A stretch of 64,000 bases of DNA. Source: Pegoplata infirma. Lineage: Eukaryota > Arthropoda > Insecta > Diptera > Anthomyiidae. Numbering within the stretch: position 1 is the first letter of the stretch; each line of letters starts with the position of its first letter. Both the position numbers and the translations under genes were made by a program. Shown here in pieces: positions 53,562 through 64,000 of the stretch. The notes beneath the pieces are model-generated. The model searched no databases, had not been told where the DNA came from, and saw nothing but the letters and a program-made list of their open reading frames with translations. The stretch lies in contig OY992539.1 of NCBI GenBank assembly GCA_963921195.1, forward strand, positions 131,840,682 to 131,904,681, read 5' to 3'.

Positions 53562-54465
53562 TATACCCTCCACTCTAGTGATAGAGGGTATATATAAGTT
53601 TGTCATTTCGTTTGTAACACCTCGAAATATTGGTCTAGGACCCCATAAAGTATATATATTCATGATCCTCGATCGATTTTAAGATGATCTAGCGATGTCC
53701 GTCCGTCTGTCCGTCTGTCCGTCCGTCCGTCCGTCCGTCCGTCCGTCCGTCTGTCCGTCTGTCTGTCTGTCTGTCTGTTGAAAACACGCTAACTTTTGAA
53801 AGACTTTACGGAGGCTCCTGAAGTTTGGCATATATGTTGGGCATTTACCTGGTCAGGTTGGTATTGCAATCCAGCGAAATCGGTCCAGTGGCTCAAAAGT
53901 TATAAGCAAATGAGTGAATTTCGGCAAGGGTTTTTCTGGAATTTACGAGATAAACACACGGTAACTTTCGAACGGCAATTCTGAATTCTGCTGAAGTGTG
54001 GCATATATATTTGCCGTTCCTCTGGTCCGGTTCGTTTTAAATTTCAGCCAAATCGGTCCAGTGGTTCAAAAGTTATTAGCAAAACCGTAAATTTCAGATT
54101 CGCCTCACCTTAAATTCACGTGTTGAAACCCCGTTAAACAGGTTTTAAAAACATTTGTAAGTCAAAAAAATATTTTACAAGGTTTTTCTTTGTCACACAA
54201 AAATATTTTTACACTAAAACAAAAAAAAATACAGTCAAAAAAAATTTTACACTCAAAAAAATTTTACACTCAAAAAAAAATTAGTAAATTATTTTTTTTT
54301 TTTTTCAAAAATTAATAATAAAAAGTTTTTTTACACAAAATAAAATATTTCTAACCAAAAATGTTATTTTTTTCAGGTTAGAAAATTTATATCACTTAAA
54401 AAGGGCATTGTGGAGGGTATTCATAGATTCGCCCCAGTCGAATTTAATTTTTCTACTTGTTTTAC
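53562..54465 (+). mobile_element. GTCY ('mini-me'-like) repeat, full copy
   Basis: Starts 'tttataccctccactctagt', 'gatagagggtata' and ends 'gcattgtggagggtattcat', 'ttctacttgttt'. Contains an expanded GTCY microsatellite (53697-53778), then two diverged direct repeats: 'aaaaccgtaaatttc'-type tails and 'tttggcatatatgttgggca' (53824) against 'tgtggcatatatatttgccg' (53997). These follow the mini-me layout described in flies. Non-coding. Confidence 0.75.
53697..53778 (+). repeat. GTCY tetranucleotide microsatellite, about 20 units
   Basis: An uninterrupted run of GTCC and GTCT units. Other copies of the repeat in this window carry only one to five units, so this copy has expanded. Confidence 0.95.
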
Positions 54466-54801
54466 ATTTTTTTATTATTTTTGCTATAAAATAATACAAT
54501 ATTTTGATTATTTTTTTCCTTAAACCATTTTTAATTTTTATTGTTTTATGTTGTTGAAAAAGCTTAAGTGCATTTTTTATATGAATTTTTATTTGCAGAG
54601 AACGAGTAGAAGAAATCTGTTTTATATATTGTTTCTGAACTTCCATTAAAGTTATTTACCTTGCCCAGGGAATGTATCCTTGTTGCAAATGTTTTAAATT
54701 TCAGTAAATTAATTTTATTGAAAAATATTTTTAGACTTTTTTAAGTTTTTTGAAGGGCAAACGGGTCTGACTGGCATCTTATTATTCATGATTTTGACAT
54801 T
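54466..54801. other. Unassigned AT-rich DNA
   Basis: An 84-codon minus-strand frame (54392-54646) is Lys/Ile-rich and overlaps repeat ends. Nothing is supported. Confidence 0.4.
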
Positions 54802-55925
54802 TTTACCTCACACCAGTGTTTTCCGGAAAATGGGTCCCAAGTCCAAACATGGACCAATTGGATATGTCTTTTGTTAGATCTTTATTTAGTGTAGAAACAC
54901 ACACAGATCAAATTTTAGTGGAATTTGTTTATTTTTTTGACAATAGACCGATTTAACTGAATATCGGTCGAAATTTTTATATGGGGGACTAAGTCCAAAA
55001 ATGGTCCAATTATATTCCGATTTCATTAGGTTACTAAAGTATATGTTTAACACCTAAAAATAAAATTTTTATCAAATATTTCCATTTTCATGAATTTTGA
55101 GGGAATTATGTGAATATCGGGATGGTGGTTTGTATGGGGACTACCAGAAGGACTGACCCGATTCCTTTGAAATTTGAAATGAAGATTTGTGCATACAAAA
55201 TTTGATTACCTACTAAATTTTAAAGCGATATCTATTATAATTATTAGAGTCAATTAAGCCGAATCCAAAGGGAGCGTTTGTATGGGGGCTAGGTCTTTAC
55301 ATGAACCGATTTTCTCAAATTTCAATAGGCTTCGTCCTTGGCCCAAAAGATGCTTAAGTTTCAAATTTCAAGTCATTTGATTGAAAATTGCGACCTGTAT
55401 CGTGCTTAAACCGATAGATGGGTAGATGGACGGACAGACGGACGGACATCGCTAAATCGACTCAAAAAGTCATTCTGAGTCGCTCGGTATACTTGAAGGT
55501 AGGTCTAGGACCAATATTTCGGGTTGTTACAAACATCAGCACAAACTCATTATACCCTGTACCACAGAGTGGTGTAGGGCAGCGGTTACCAACCTATGGT
55601 ACGCGTACCACTAGGGGGTACGCGAAACTGTCCGCGGGGGTACGCAAAATTTGAGGAATTTGGACATTCGTTTTGATTAACCTTTCAATGCTGGTTCCGC
55701 ATCTGGCTTTCAAAGTTTTCCATAACGTCAGGTTTTTAAGAAAGTTGAGGTCAAAGTTCACAAAAAACGTATTTTTGTGCAATTAAGAGAACAGTTTCTG
55801 CAATATTTTTGGATGATATTTTGAGATCTGACCACTTTTTTCGATTAACCTTTCGACGCTGATTCCGAATATGGTTCCCAAATTTTTCTATGATGTCAGG
55901 TTTTTGAGAAAATGTATGTCAGAGT

Positions 55926-56588
55926 ATGGTTCTATAGTCGAAAAGTCGATTAATCGACTTTTTGTATGAAAAAGTCGAAAAGTCGACATTGACTTTTTTG
56001 TTCTTTAAAAGTCGAAAAGTCGACTTTTCCTTTCGACTTTTTCGACTTTTTTCGACTATTTTCGAAACATTTTTTTTTTTTGATTTTTTTTAATTTCTTT
56101 CTTCTGAAAAAAATTTCAAATGAGAGCCGAGTTTAATAACAACTAAATTCATAAGTTAGAAAGTGTTAAGTGCAATATTTACCAATATTTTTGATTATTG
56201 TAAACACCTTAGTGATAGGGGTCTATAAATCGAAAGTCGACTCTTTTGCTTTCGATTTTTTCAACCTTTTCCACATTTTCGATTTCTTCGACTTTTTTTG
56301 ATATATAAAATACAACCAAAAAAAATAGCACCTAAATGCTTACAACAAGTCAAAACTAAACTTTTATTTAAAAAAAAAATCGACTTTTTAAAAGTTGGAA
56401 AATGTTGAAAAAAGTTAAAAATTCGAAGAAAGTCGAAAAGTCGAAAAAAGTCGAAAGTCGAAAAAAGTCGACTTTTTAAAAAGTCGACTTTTTAAAATTT
56501 GAAAAAAGTCGAAAAGTCGAAAAATCGACTTTTAAGAAATTGAAAAAAATCGAAAAGTCGACTTTTTGTTGCGACTATATAACCCTAT
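55926..56588. mobile_element. GTCGAAAAGTCG-rich element (663 bp), 8-bp TSD
   Basis: The ends 'atggttctatagtcg' and, reverse-complemented, 'atagggttatatagtcg' pair with small gaps. The flanks gtcagagt at 55918-55925 and 56589-56596 are identical, as in hAT elements. The interior is mostly 'aaaagtcgactttttcgac' in both orientations, so the whole element is near-palindromic. Confidence 0.85.
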
Positions 56589-56989
56589 GTCAGAGTTCTC
56601 AAAAAACGTGTTTTTGGGCATTTTTAAGACGGGTTGTGAAAGAGTGAGTGGAAATTTTGGTACCATTTTGTTAAGCTCAAAACGCCCTTTCATTGTAAAT
56701 AAGGGGTGTTTCATTCGAAAAGTTACGGAATTATTGATCTGCCCTCGTTTTTAAAAAAACATTTAAAAAAATTAAAAACATTATATTTCCGCCCCCTGTG
56801 ATGGGTTTTTGGAATTTTTTTTAAGAGTTCAAAAAACGTCTGTTGTTTTAATTTTTGGTTTAAAATCGACTGGTGTAATCAGATTTGGAATATTTTCAGC
56901 CGTTTTAGCTCTGTCAAAAAATCAGCTCAAAATCCGCGTTTTCAGATGCATTGAACCACCCGAACATTTTTCCAAAAAAATACCACCAC

Positions 56990-57918
56990 ACAGAAAAAAA
57001 TAAAAATGAATTTCAATTACGAAATTCGTTGATTCAATTAAAAAATTAATTGATTTCGGACGTATCACGAAAATGCGCATATTAATTACTCATTTTGTTT
57101 GAAACTAGTTTTAAAACTTAATTAAATTGTTAATTGAATCAATTAAAGTTTTAATTGAAAATAAATTGAAAAACCAATTAAAATTGTAATTAAATAAACT
57201 TAAAAAAAAAAAATAATATAAAATTGAAAATATATATATAATAATATAGAGTTATTGATTCACATAAAATTTTTAATTGAAAAAAGACCAAAACTCAATT
57301 TAATTTTAAAAGTTGAACTTAAAAAAATGCCCTAAAATAAATAAACATAGCATGTTTTTGTTATATGTTATTAAGAAATTTATTTTCTTTATTAAATATA
57401 AACACTTGGTATAGTTTTGCATAGAAAAATTATAGTAGTATTTTAAAATATCAATAACAATTTAAAATTACATTTTTATTTTTAAATCTTGTTATTGCAT
57501 GCATTTTTGTCGCCTTAGTTGAATCAAAAAAAATTGTATTATATTTCAATGTGCAAAACACAACTGTACACATTTTATTATCAAAACAATTTATCCGCAA
57601 CGACCGCTCGCCTTAAAGAAAACAATAAAACTAAATTTTTTTGTTGCTTTAATGTATTCATTGGCTGCTACCACCAAAATATACAAAACAATAGTTCAAA
57701 AGTTTTTTTTGTTGTTTTTTGCATTTTATTTTTTCATTGGCTACTAACACTAATGCATACAAAACCGGTTTCGTTTGTTTATTTTCTTTTTATTTTCAGT
57801 AAAGTTAAGAATTCAATTAAAACATTAATTGAATCAATTAAAATGTTTAATTGAAATTAAATTTAATATCAAATCCATTTTTAATTAAAAAAAAAATCAC
57901 GATATTATTTTCTGTGCA
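56990..57918. mobile_element. AT-rich element with CACAGAAAA ends (probable)
   Basis: 'cacagaaaaaaataaaaatg' on the left faces 'cgatattattttctgtg' on the right. 'ttgattcaattaaaaaatta' words appear near both ends. A 111-codon open frame (57519-57854) is compositionally ordinary and matches nothing I know. The target duplication is not clear. Confidence 0.5.
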
Positions 57919-58118
57919 TTGTTTTGATCTCCCCTAAACCTCTCAAAAAAATTATAATACCCGCAGTTAAAAAATTTCTAAATTAACACTAATATTTATA
58001 TGTAAAGTTTTTTAACGAAAACAAAAAACTCGTTAGGGGGTACGCGGCTGATAAAATTTAAAATTAGGGGTACGCGAGCCAAAAAGGTTGGTAACCGCTG
58101 GTGTAGGGTATAAAAACA

Positions 58119-58311
58119 GAAATAACATTTTTTATAAAATTTTTTTTTCTGAGTTTTATTAATTAATTGCATAAAATGATAACATTTTTTCAAAATTTTA
58201 TTTCAATATTTAAATTTCAAGTCTGATTTATTACAAAGAAAATAAAAGGTTCTTTAATTAAATCCGTCAAAAATTTTAGAAGTAACGTGCATTTAAACAA
58301 AAGTGCATCAA
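58119..58311. other. Unassigned AT-rich DNA
   Basis: No recognised feature. Confidence 0.4.
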
Positions 58312-58397
58312 TTCAGTTTTATACAAAAACTATTTAATTTTTTACATTCGTCACACCCGAAATAAATAAAAACAATTGTTTTTGTATAAAACTGAAT
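58312..58397. repeat. Perfect 20-bp inverted repeat, 46-bp spacer
   Basis: 'attcagttttatacaaaaac' (58312-58331) and its exact reverse complement (58378-58397). Confidence 0.8.
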
Positions 58398-58438
58398 AAT
58401 TATACAGTTTTTAACGGATTTAGCAAGTCAAATTACTA

Positions 58439-58918
58439 CACACAAAAAAAAAAACTTTGTCAAATTACTAAGAAAAGTCTCGTAATTCCATTTTACCAAT
58501 ATTTGACAGTTTTTATTGTTTTTAAACAAATAATTTTCGATCGAAATTTTATTTTTTTGTAATTTTACAGTTTTTCTTATAATTTTACAAATTTCCAAAA
58601 TTTTTTACAAAAAAAATCTAGCAAATTTACAAGAATTTCTTGTAAGTTTTATTTCGCCAAAGAATTTGTAAATTTACAATTTTATTGGTAAAAATTTTGT
58701 AAAATTACCAAAAAGCTCGTAATTTTTACCAGGAATTTTCGTAAAATAGGAGGTAGCAAAAAATCTAGTAAAGTTACGAAACCTCCTTGTAAGTTTTACC
58801 GCCCCAAAAAAATTGTATATTTACAATTTTATTGGTTAAAAGCTACTAAAATTACAAAACTATGTGTAAAAAGCTTGTAAAAATACAAGAAATTCTTTTA
58901 CAAGGTTTTTTTTGAGTG
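58439..58918 (+). mobile_element. CACACAAA MITE (480 bp), TA-flanked
   Basis: Starts 'cacacaaaaaaaaaaac' after TA (58437-58438) and ends 'ggttttttttgagtg' before TA. It is the cleanest copy of the subfamily found at 5955 and 7470. It is inserted in a family C repeat running on the minus strand. Confidence 0.8.
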
Positions 58919-58920
58919 TA

Positions 58921-59155
58921 GGTGTTAACCTAATCAAATCCGATTATAATTAGACCAATTCTGGACTTACAATTAGTCCGTATATAAAAATTTCGACCGA
59001 TATTCTATTAAATCGGTTTATTTGCCTATTTCACTCAAATTGCGTTTGTGTGTGTTTTTCTACTAATTAAAGATCTAACAAGAGGTAGGTCCAATCGAAT
59101 CGATGTTTGGACTTGGGACCCATTTTCTGGAAAACACTGGTGTAGGGTATTTACT
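58921..59155 (-). repeat. Family C fragment (minus)
   Basis: 'ggtgttaacctaatcaaatc', 'aaatttcgaccgatattcta' and 'tctggaaaacactggtgtag' match the left part of family C reversed. Confidence 0.7.
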
Positions 59156-59494
59156 TATTTTTCTTTTAATGCTTCTTCTTCTTCTTTCTTCTTTTAATGC
59201 TATTACTTTAAATGTCATTGATTTTCCAAAAGTACCCTTAGGAAACCTTCCCATTTTTCAGTATTGTATTCAGTACCCGTAAATAATGTTCCTTAGTCTT
59301 TTGTGTGCTGTTGCTGTGCTATTATTGCTGCATATAGAATAAAGGGTATAGAACAATAACGTAATAAGAAATGAGCTTAAGTCCAGACATACAGTATTCA
59401 CATAAAAAAAAATTCAATTCAAATAGCAATATTCCCAAAATACAGTGAAAAAAAAGCGGGAGTAGCTTTGCAAAAAAAAATCAATTAACTAGAT
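59156..59494. other. Unassigned, with CTT-rich tract
   Basis: 'cttcttcttctttcttctt' near 59169. No gene. Confidence 0.4.
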
Positions 59495-60060
59495 TTGTAA
59501 CTTAAGCATCTTTTGGCCCAAGGATGAAGTCTATTGAAATTGGAAAAAATTGGTTCATTTTTAGACCTAGCCCCTATACAAACGCCCCCTTTGGATTTGG
59601 CTTACATGACTATAATTACCGTATTATATTTAATAACCGTATTATAATAGATATCGTTTTGAAATTTAACAGGTGATCAAATAATTATTCCAAATTTCAA
59701 AGGAATCGGGTCAGTCCTTGTAGTCCCCATATAAACCAACCTCCCGATATTCTCATAATTCCCTCAAAATTAATAAAAATGGGAAATATTAAATTAAAAT
59801 TTTGTTTTTAGGTATTAAACTTGTGCTATGGTAACTTAATCAAATCTTAATATAATTGGACCATTTTTAGACTTAGTCCCCATATAAACATTTCGCCCGA
59901 TATTCGTTAAATCGGTTGGCAACACAAATAAGGCAATTCCACTTAAATTTGGTTGTTGTGTGTTTTCTACACTTAATAAATTTAACAAAAGATAAATCTA
60001 ATCGGTCCACGTTTGGACTTAAGACCAATTTTTTGGAAACACTATGGTCGGTCGTGTTTA
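59495..60060 (-). repeat. Family C copy (minus)
   Basis: 'agcatcttttggcccaagga', 'tttttagacctagcccctat', 'gaatcgggtcagtccttgta' and 'ggaaacactatggtcggtcg' match family C reversed, ending at its terminal hairpin half. Confidence 0.7.
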
Positions 60061-60219
60061 GTTTTGTTAAGTGAAGCTTTTTATTTTGAACTTGTTAAAA
60101 GGGTTTATATTTTTATAAATAAATTTTTTCAGTGTATTCACAGGTCAAAATAAAAACAATATACTGCAATATTTTTTAAAGCATCTTACTCCACCTCCCC
60201 AAAAAACAAAAATAACTAC

Positions 60220-61262
60220 GAGGTAAATATTTACTTATGGGAGATTCCATTATAAAACAAAATAGTCCCTCTTCACTAAATATATCGGTGGAAGTAAATG
60301 TGTTCCTAATACCCGAAGGATTTTAAAACGATTATTCAAATTTTAATTAATGTTTTAATTGATTCAAATATTTTGTTTTATTGGTTTTAAATATTAATCA
60401 ACAAATAGTTTTCCAACAAAAAATTGATTAAACATTTTTCTGAAAATAATTGTGAGGATCGCCTAAAGTAGTATATTTTATAACTCGCAGTATCAATTTT
60501 TGGTTTAATTGAAACAGGTAAAAAAGTTTTTGATTTTTTATCAAACAAAGCTATGTTGATTTACTTCGTTGAATGCTGACAAGCAACTGATTGATTTTTT
60601 TTACGCTCTCTGTTTTTATTTTCGTTGACGTTTCGGTTGTGTACCTGTAAAAAGACGATTAATCTTTGTTAATTAACTTGTAATTGGGCACCACTGGTAT
60701 AAACTTAGGGCGGTGATCCGGGAGGTGAATATTTACTTATGGGAGATTCCATTATATAACAAAATAGTCCCTCTTCACTAAACATATCGGTGGAAGTAAA
60801 AGTATTCCTAATACCCGAAGGATTTTAAGACGACCAGGCGAATTTTAAATAATTTAAATATTTTGGTAAATTGGCTTAATATTTTAATTGATTCAATTTA
60901 AATATTAATCAATAAAAAAGTTTCCAAAAAAAATTTCATTAAACATTTTTCTGAAAATAATTGTGGGGATCGACTAAAGTGATATTTTTTATAACTCGCA
61001 GTATCAATTATTGTTTTAATTGAAACAGTTAAAAAAGTAATTGATTTTTTATCAAACAAAGCGATGTTGATCTGCTTCGTTGAATGCTGGTAAGCAACTG
61101 ATTGTTTTTTTTTTGTTTTTTACGCTCTCTGTTTTTATAATCGTTGACATTCGGGTTGTGCACGTGTAAAAAGACGATTAATCATTGTTAATTAATCATT
61201 GTTAAGACGATTAATCATTGTGTTTGGGTACCACTGGTCTAAACTAAAAACGGTGACCCTAG
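60220..61262 (+). repeat. 502-bp tandem duplication
   Basis: Two units begin at 60220 and 60722 ('gaggtraatatttacttatg') and stay aligned through 'tccctcttcactaaa', 'acccgaaggattttaa', 'tataactcgcagtatcaat', 'cgctctctgtttttat' and a closing 'gggyaccactggt'. The closing word reversed is CAGTGGTRCCC, hAT-like, but no partner end is seen. Confidence 0.8.
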
Positions 61263-61304
61263 CGAAATATAGAAAATCAGATTCTGAAAAAATAATTAAA
61301 TAAT

Positions 61305-61683
61305 ACACTAAAAAACATTGTAAAATTGCAGGAAAAGTTTGTAACATTTTTTTGCTACCTCCTATTTGACAAGAATTCCTTGTTATTTTACAAGCTTTTT
61401 ACCAATAATTTTGTAATTTTACAAGCTTTTTATCAAAAAAACTGTAAATTTAAAATTTTTTTGACGCGATAAACAAGAAGGTTTTGTGATTTTACTAGAT
61501 TTTTTCTACCTCCTATTTTACGAGAATTCCTAGTAAGAATTACAAACTGTTTTGTAATTTTACAAGATTTTTATCAATAAAATCCGATCGAAAATTATTT
61601 GTTAAAAAACAAGGAAAACTGTCAGATATTGGTAAAATGGGATTACGAGACTTTTTCTAGTAATTTTACAAGGTTTTTTTTGT
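61305..61683 (-). mobile_element. CACTCAAA MITE (minus), truncated
   Basis: Starts 'cactaaaaaacattgtaaaa' and carries 'ctacctcctattttacgaga', 'gaaaactgtcagatattggt' and 'aaatgggattacgagacttt' reversed relative to 58439. The closing 'gagtg' is missing. Confidence 0.65.
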
Positions 61684-62535
61684 TTTTGCTAATTTTTCAA
61701 GTTTTTTTTTGCCAATTTTTTAATCAATTTCTCTTCAATACCCCATATGTGAGAATTTATATTTACAAAAGTTTTGTAAAGGAATGATGTTACATAAAAA
61801 AAAAAAATCTCATTTAATTTTTCTACACGTTGAAAAATTGCCCTTTTTTGACTTGAAAAAAAAAAAATAATAATAAAGACAAAAGGCTCATAAATTGTTG
61901 TATCCTTTTTACATTTATTTTTTGTTGTTACTGGATTTTGCCAGTGATGATGATGACGATGATGATGACGATGATTATATAGGATATTTTTTTTGCTCTT
62001 TTTTACTATATTTTTATTGTTTTTACGTGTCTTTTTAGTTATTTATTGTATATGCATATATTTCGCCTTTTTTGTTGCTATTTTTTGCTATTAAGAAGGA
62101 ATAATATATGTACAATAATAGGGTTGTACCTTAATTTAGTATTAAGAGCAATCAAAGGTATAATTAAATAAGAACTCTGTTTTTTGCAGACCGGATAAAA
62201 ATTAGGATTAACCCTTAATATCCTACTGGTTCCACAAGGAACCAACCAAAAAAATTGTTAGCTTTGTTAAAAAAAATTTGTTGAAACTTCCTTCTGTGAC
62301 TTAAACATGTTTATTGATACAATTTCTAACCTTTTCGCCTTTCACCTTTTAGAATCACCTTTTTTTGACACCCATATGCTCATTAGAGTGCATACGGGTG
62401 TCAGAAACCCACAAATTTTTTGAAAATACTTATTTTCGAAAAATCGTTTTTTGTGAAAAATACGTCAAAATTGAAGCTGAAAAAAATATTTTCCGTGAAT
62501 TTTTTGAATTTTCAGAATATTTAAAACAAAAAAAA
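61684..62535. other. Unassigned; GAT microsatellite and hairpin
   Basis: A GAT/GAC run lies at about 61943-61976. 'tgacacccatatgc' (62366) and 'gcatacgggtgtca' (about 62390) form a 14-bp hairpin with one mismatch. 'ggttccacaaggaacc' (62228) is a smaller one. No gene. Confidence 0.45.
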
Positions 62536-62659
62536 AAAAACAAGTAAGAAAGCTATATTCGGCTGTGCCGAATCTTTAAATACCCTCCACCAATGTGATG
62601 ATTTAAAAAACAAAAAAGTTTGTTTTATTTATACCTCAGGAAATAAAAAAGTACCAAAA

Positions 62660-62975
62660 AGTGTACTTTCGGTACTTTTAATAAAAGGTACTTTTTATAA
62701 AAGGTACTTTTAATGAAAGGTACTTTTTATAAAAGGTACTTTTTATAAAAGGTACTTTTTATTAGAGGTACTTTTTATAAAAGGTACTTTTTATTAGAGG
62801 TACTTTTTATAAAAGGTACTTTTTATAAAAGGTACTTTTTAAAAAAGGTACTTTTTATAAAAGGTACTTTTTATAAAGGGTATTTTTATAAAAGGTACTT
62901 ATTATAAAAGGTACTTATTATAAAAGGTACTTATTATAAAAGGTACTTTTATAAATGGTACTTTTTATAAAAAGT
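62660..62975 (+). repeat. GGTACTTTTTATAAAA minisatellite
   Basis: About 18 units of 15-17 bp, 'ggtactttttataaaa', with variants 'ggtactttttattaga' and 'ggtacttattataaaa'. The variants come in blocks, which suggests stepwise local duplication. Confidence 0.9.
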
Positions 62976-62999
62976 AATTTTATAAAAGTTTGAATAAAA

Positions 63000-63595
63000 T
63001 TTCAGTAAATAAAAAAAAGTACCAAAAGTACTTTTTTACCCATTTTACCTCAGTAGAATCAACATTGGCAAAACCCGAGCCTTAGTGAATCTTTTTTCCG
63101 GAAGGTGAACCGACATTGCAAATTTCCATTTTCTAGTACCAATATTTAAGGAAATAAAATATGTAGCAAAAGTACATATTTTTACCCTTTTTACCCTATT
63201 AGAAAAATCATTGGCAAAAACCCAGCCTTAGGGTATCTATATTCCGGGAGGTGAACATACAGTCCAAATTTCAAGTCTATGTGACAATTTTTTAAGGAAA
63301 TATAAAAGGTGCCAAAAGTACAGATTTTTTCCCTTTTTACCCTCTTAGAATCAACATTGGCAATAATCCAGCCGTACTGGATCTATATTCTAGGATGTGA
63401 ACATACTGTCGAAATTTCAAGTTTCTATGACCATTATTTCAGGAGATATAAAAAGCACCAAAAGTACTGTTTTTTACCCTTTTGACCCCCTTAGAATTAA
63501 CACTGGCAAAAATACAGCCTTAATGGATCTATATTCCGGGAGGTCAAACTACAGTGCAAATTTCAAGTCTCTAACTTCAGCGGTTTGGGCTGGGC
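63000..63595 (+). repeat. Tandem repeat, unit about 147 bp, four copies
   Basis: The marker 'tcaacattggca' or variant occurs at about 63058, 63207, 63351 and 63496. Each unit runs 'agtaccaaaagtac', 'ttaccc', 'agcctta..gga', 'attccgggaggtgaac', 'aaatttcaagt'. Confidence 0.75.
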
Positions 63596-63655
63596 GATGA
63601 TGAATGAGTATGTCAGTCAGTCATATTACTCTTTTATATATATAAATTTTTCGGA

Positions 63656-64000
63656 TTTGGGCGATTTTTGCCATAAAGTTTATTTCTGTCTTTTATTATT
63701 TAACAAAATTTATTTTTTTAAATGAAAATATTTTTTTTTAAGAAATCTGAACAAAATTGAATTTTGGCGATATTTTACATCCTATTTGGCGACAAAGCCA
63801 AAAAAAGTCTGGCAACCCCGTTAATATGACGAAGCAAAAAATGGACACACACACACACATGCTATATAAAAATAACTATTAATTTTTTTATTATTACTTA
63901 ACGAACTTTTTTTTAATTAAATTTAGATTTTGTTTTACATATTTTAAAGCTTTTGTGTAAAGATTTTTTCCTTTTTCTCAGTTTTTTTTTTTCATTTCCG
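63656..64000. other. Unassigned, possible hAT end
   Basis: 'agtctggcaaccccgtta' at about 63806 resembles a hAT right terminus (reverse: cggggttgccaga), but no left end is in the window. A short AC run lies at 63843-63858. Confidence 0.35.

Larger units (their letters stand above)
55580..58100 (+). mobile_element. SPIN-like hAT element (2521 bp)
   Basis: The ends are 'cagcggttaccaacctatgg' and, reverse-complemented, 'cagcggttaccaaccttttt'. The 8-bp duplications are perfect: gtgtaggg at 55572-55579 and 58101-58108. CAGCGGTT..CAACCT is close to the termini of the SPIN/Charlie-type hATs. 'gggggtacgcg' words follow each end. No transposase is seen. It carries two later insertions (55926-56588 and about 56990-57918). 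Confidence 0.9.
54802..58118 (+). mobile_element. Family C repeat, split by hAT
   Basis: Left part 54802-55579 ('cacaccagtgttttccggaa', 'ttgatcttt'-like, 'gacggacagacggacggaca', 'attataccctgtaccacaga') matches 11937-12715. The right tip 58101-58118 supplies 'gtgtagggtataaaa'. The terminal hairpin 'accacagagtggtgtagggt' was split by the insertion. Confidence 0.75.
62536..63655 (+). mobile_element. Dispersed repeat with minisatellite and tandem units
   Basis: Begins 'aaacaagtaagaaagctata', 'ttcggctgtgccgaa' and 'taccctccacc', the same head as other TATACCC repeats. It ends near 'agtatgtcagtcagtcatat', 'tatatatataaatttttcgg'. The middle holds a GGTACTTTT minisatellite and four units of about 147 bp. 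Non-coding; the 67-codon frame at 63397 is spurious. Confidence 0.6.

Noticed and set aside
57519..57854. 111-codon plus-strand frame
   Set aside because: AT-rich composition gives Phe/Lys/Asn-rich sequence with no motif. It lies inside a probable non-coding insertion.
60220..61262. 502-bp duplication considered as the two LTRs of a retroelement
   Set aside because: The units are directly adjacent with no internal region, and the ends are not TG..CA. Tandem duplication is the simpler reading.
61930..61980. GAT/GAC run considered as an acidic coding stretch
   Set aside because: It is a simple microsatellite with no open frame on either side.

Overview
The window is strongly AT-rich eukaryotic DNA with no intact cellular gene, exon chain, rRNA or complete tRNA that I can recognise. 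The TATACCC/GTCY-type dispersed repeats ('mini-me'-like, known from Diptera), a LINE RNase H fragment of insect type, Helitrons, hAT elements and a tRNA-Lys-type primer-site motif all point to a brachyceran fly, probably a calyptrate (blow fly or muscid group). Species is inference. Almost all short open frames here are random readings of repeat DNA. The only convincing coding remnants are a LINE RNase H domain (minus, about 24.6-25.0 kb), a hAT transposase C-terminus (plus, 42.1-42.3 kb) and two fragments of a Tc1/mariner-like transposase C-terminus facing each other (21.25-21.64 kb).

Layout. 0-9 kb: repeated insertions of a TA-flanked MITE family with CACTCAAA ends, old tandem repeats and short foldback elements. 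9.7-14.1 kb: a four-layer nest, a dispersed repeat broken by a hAT element that itself carries a second hAT and a palindromic retroelement, followed by a 5-bp-TSD element. 16-23.5 kb: a 1.85-kb palindrome, then an asymmetric foldback-like block whose left arm is four tandem units of about 515 bp, each carrying boxes resembling a tRNA-Lys primer-binding site; one unit is broken by a hAT. 24-28 kb: dispersed repeats, the LINE fragment, and a complete Penelope-like non-autonomous element with a 14-bp target duplication and two hammerhead-like RNA motifs. 29.5-37.2 kb: MITEs and palindromes inserted into one another. 39.2-44.5 kb: a long-armed palindromic element split by a 4.5-kb Helitron with two 5' heads, itself split by a hAT. 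44.6-50.1 kb: stacked dispersed repeats, half of a foldback, and a hAT filled with dozens of copies of a 35-40 bp repeat. 51.1-52.4 kb: a 1.3-kb palindrome. 53.5-60 kb: a GTCY microsatellite element and a SPIN-like hAT with two further insertions. 60-64 kb: a 502-bp tandem duplication, a MITE, and an element with a GGTACTTTT minisatellite.

The elements relate to each other mainly by insertion order: many target duplications are perfect and show which element landed in which. The most interesting signal is a hammerhead-ribozyme-like fold in the Penelope-like family, with a compensatory base-pair change between copies. Nothing here was computed or searched; alignments were made by eye, so boundaries of old elements are approximate.
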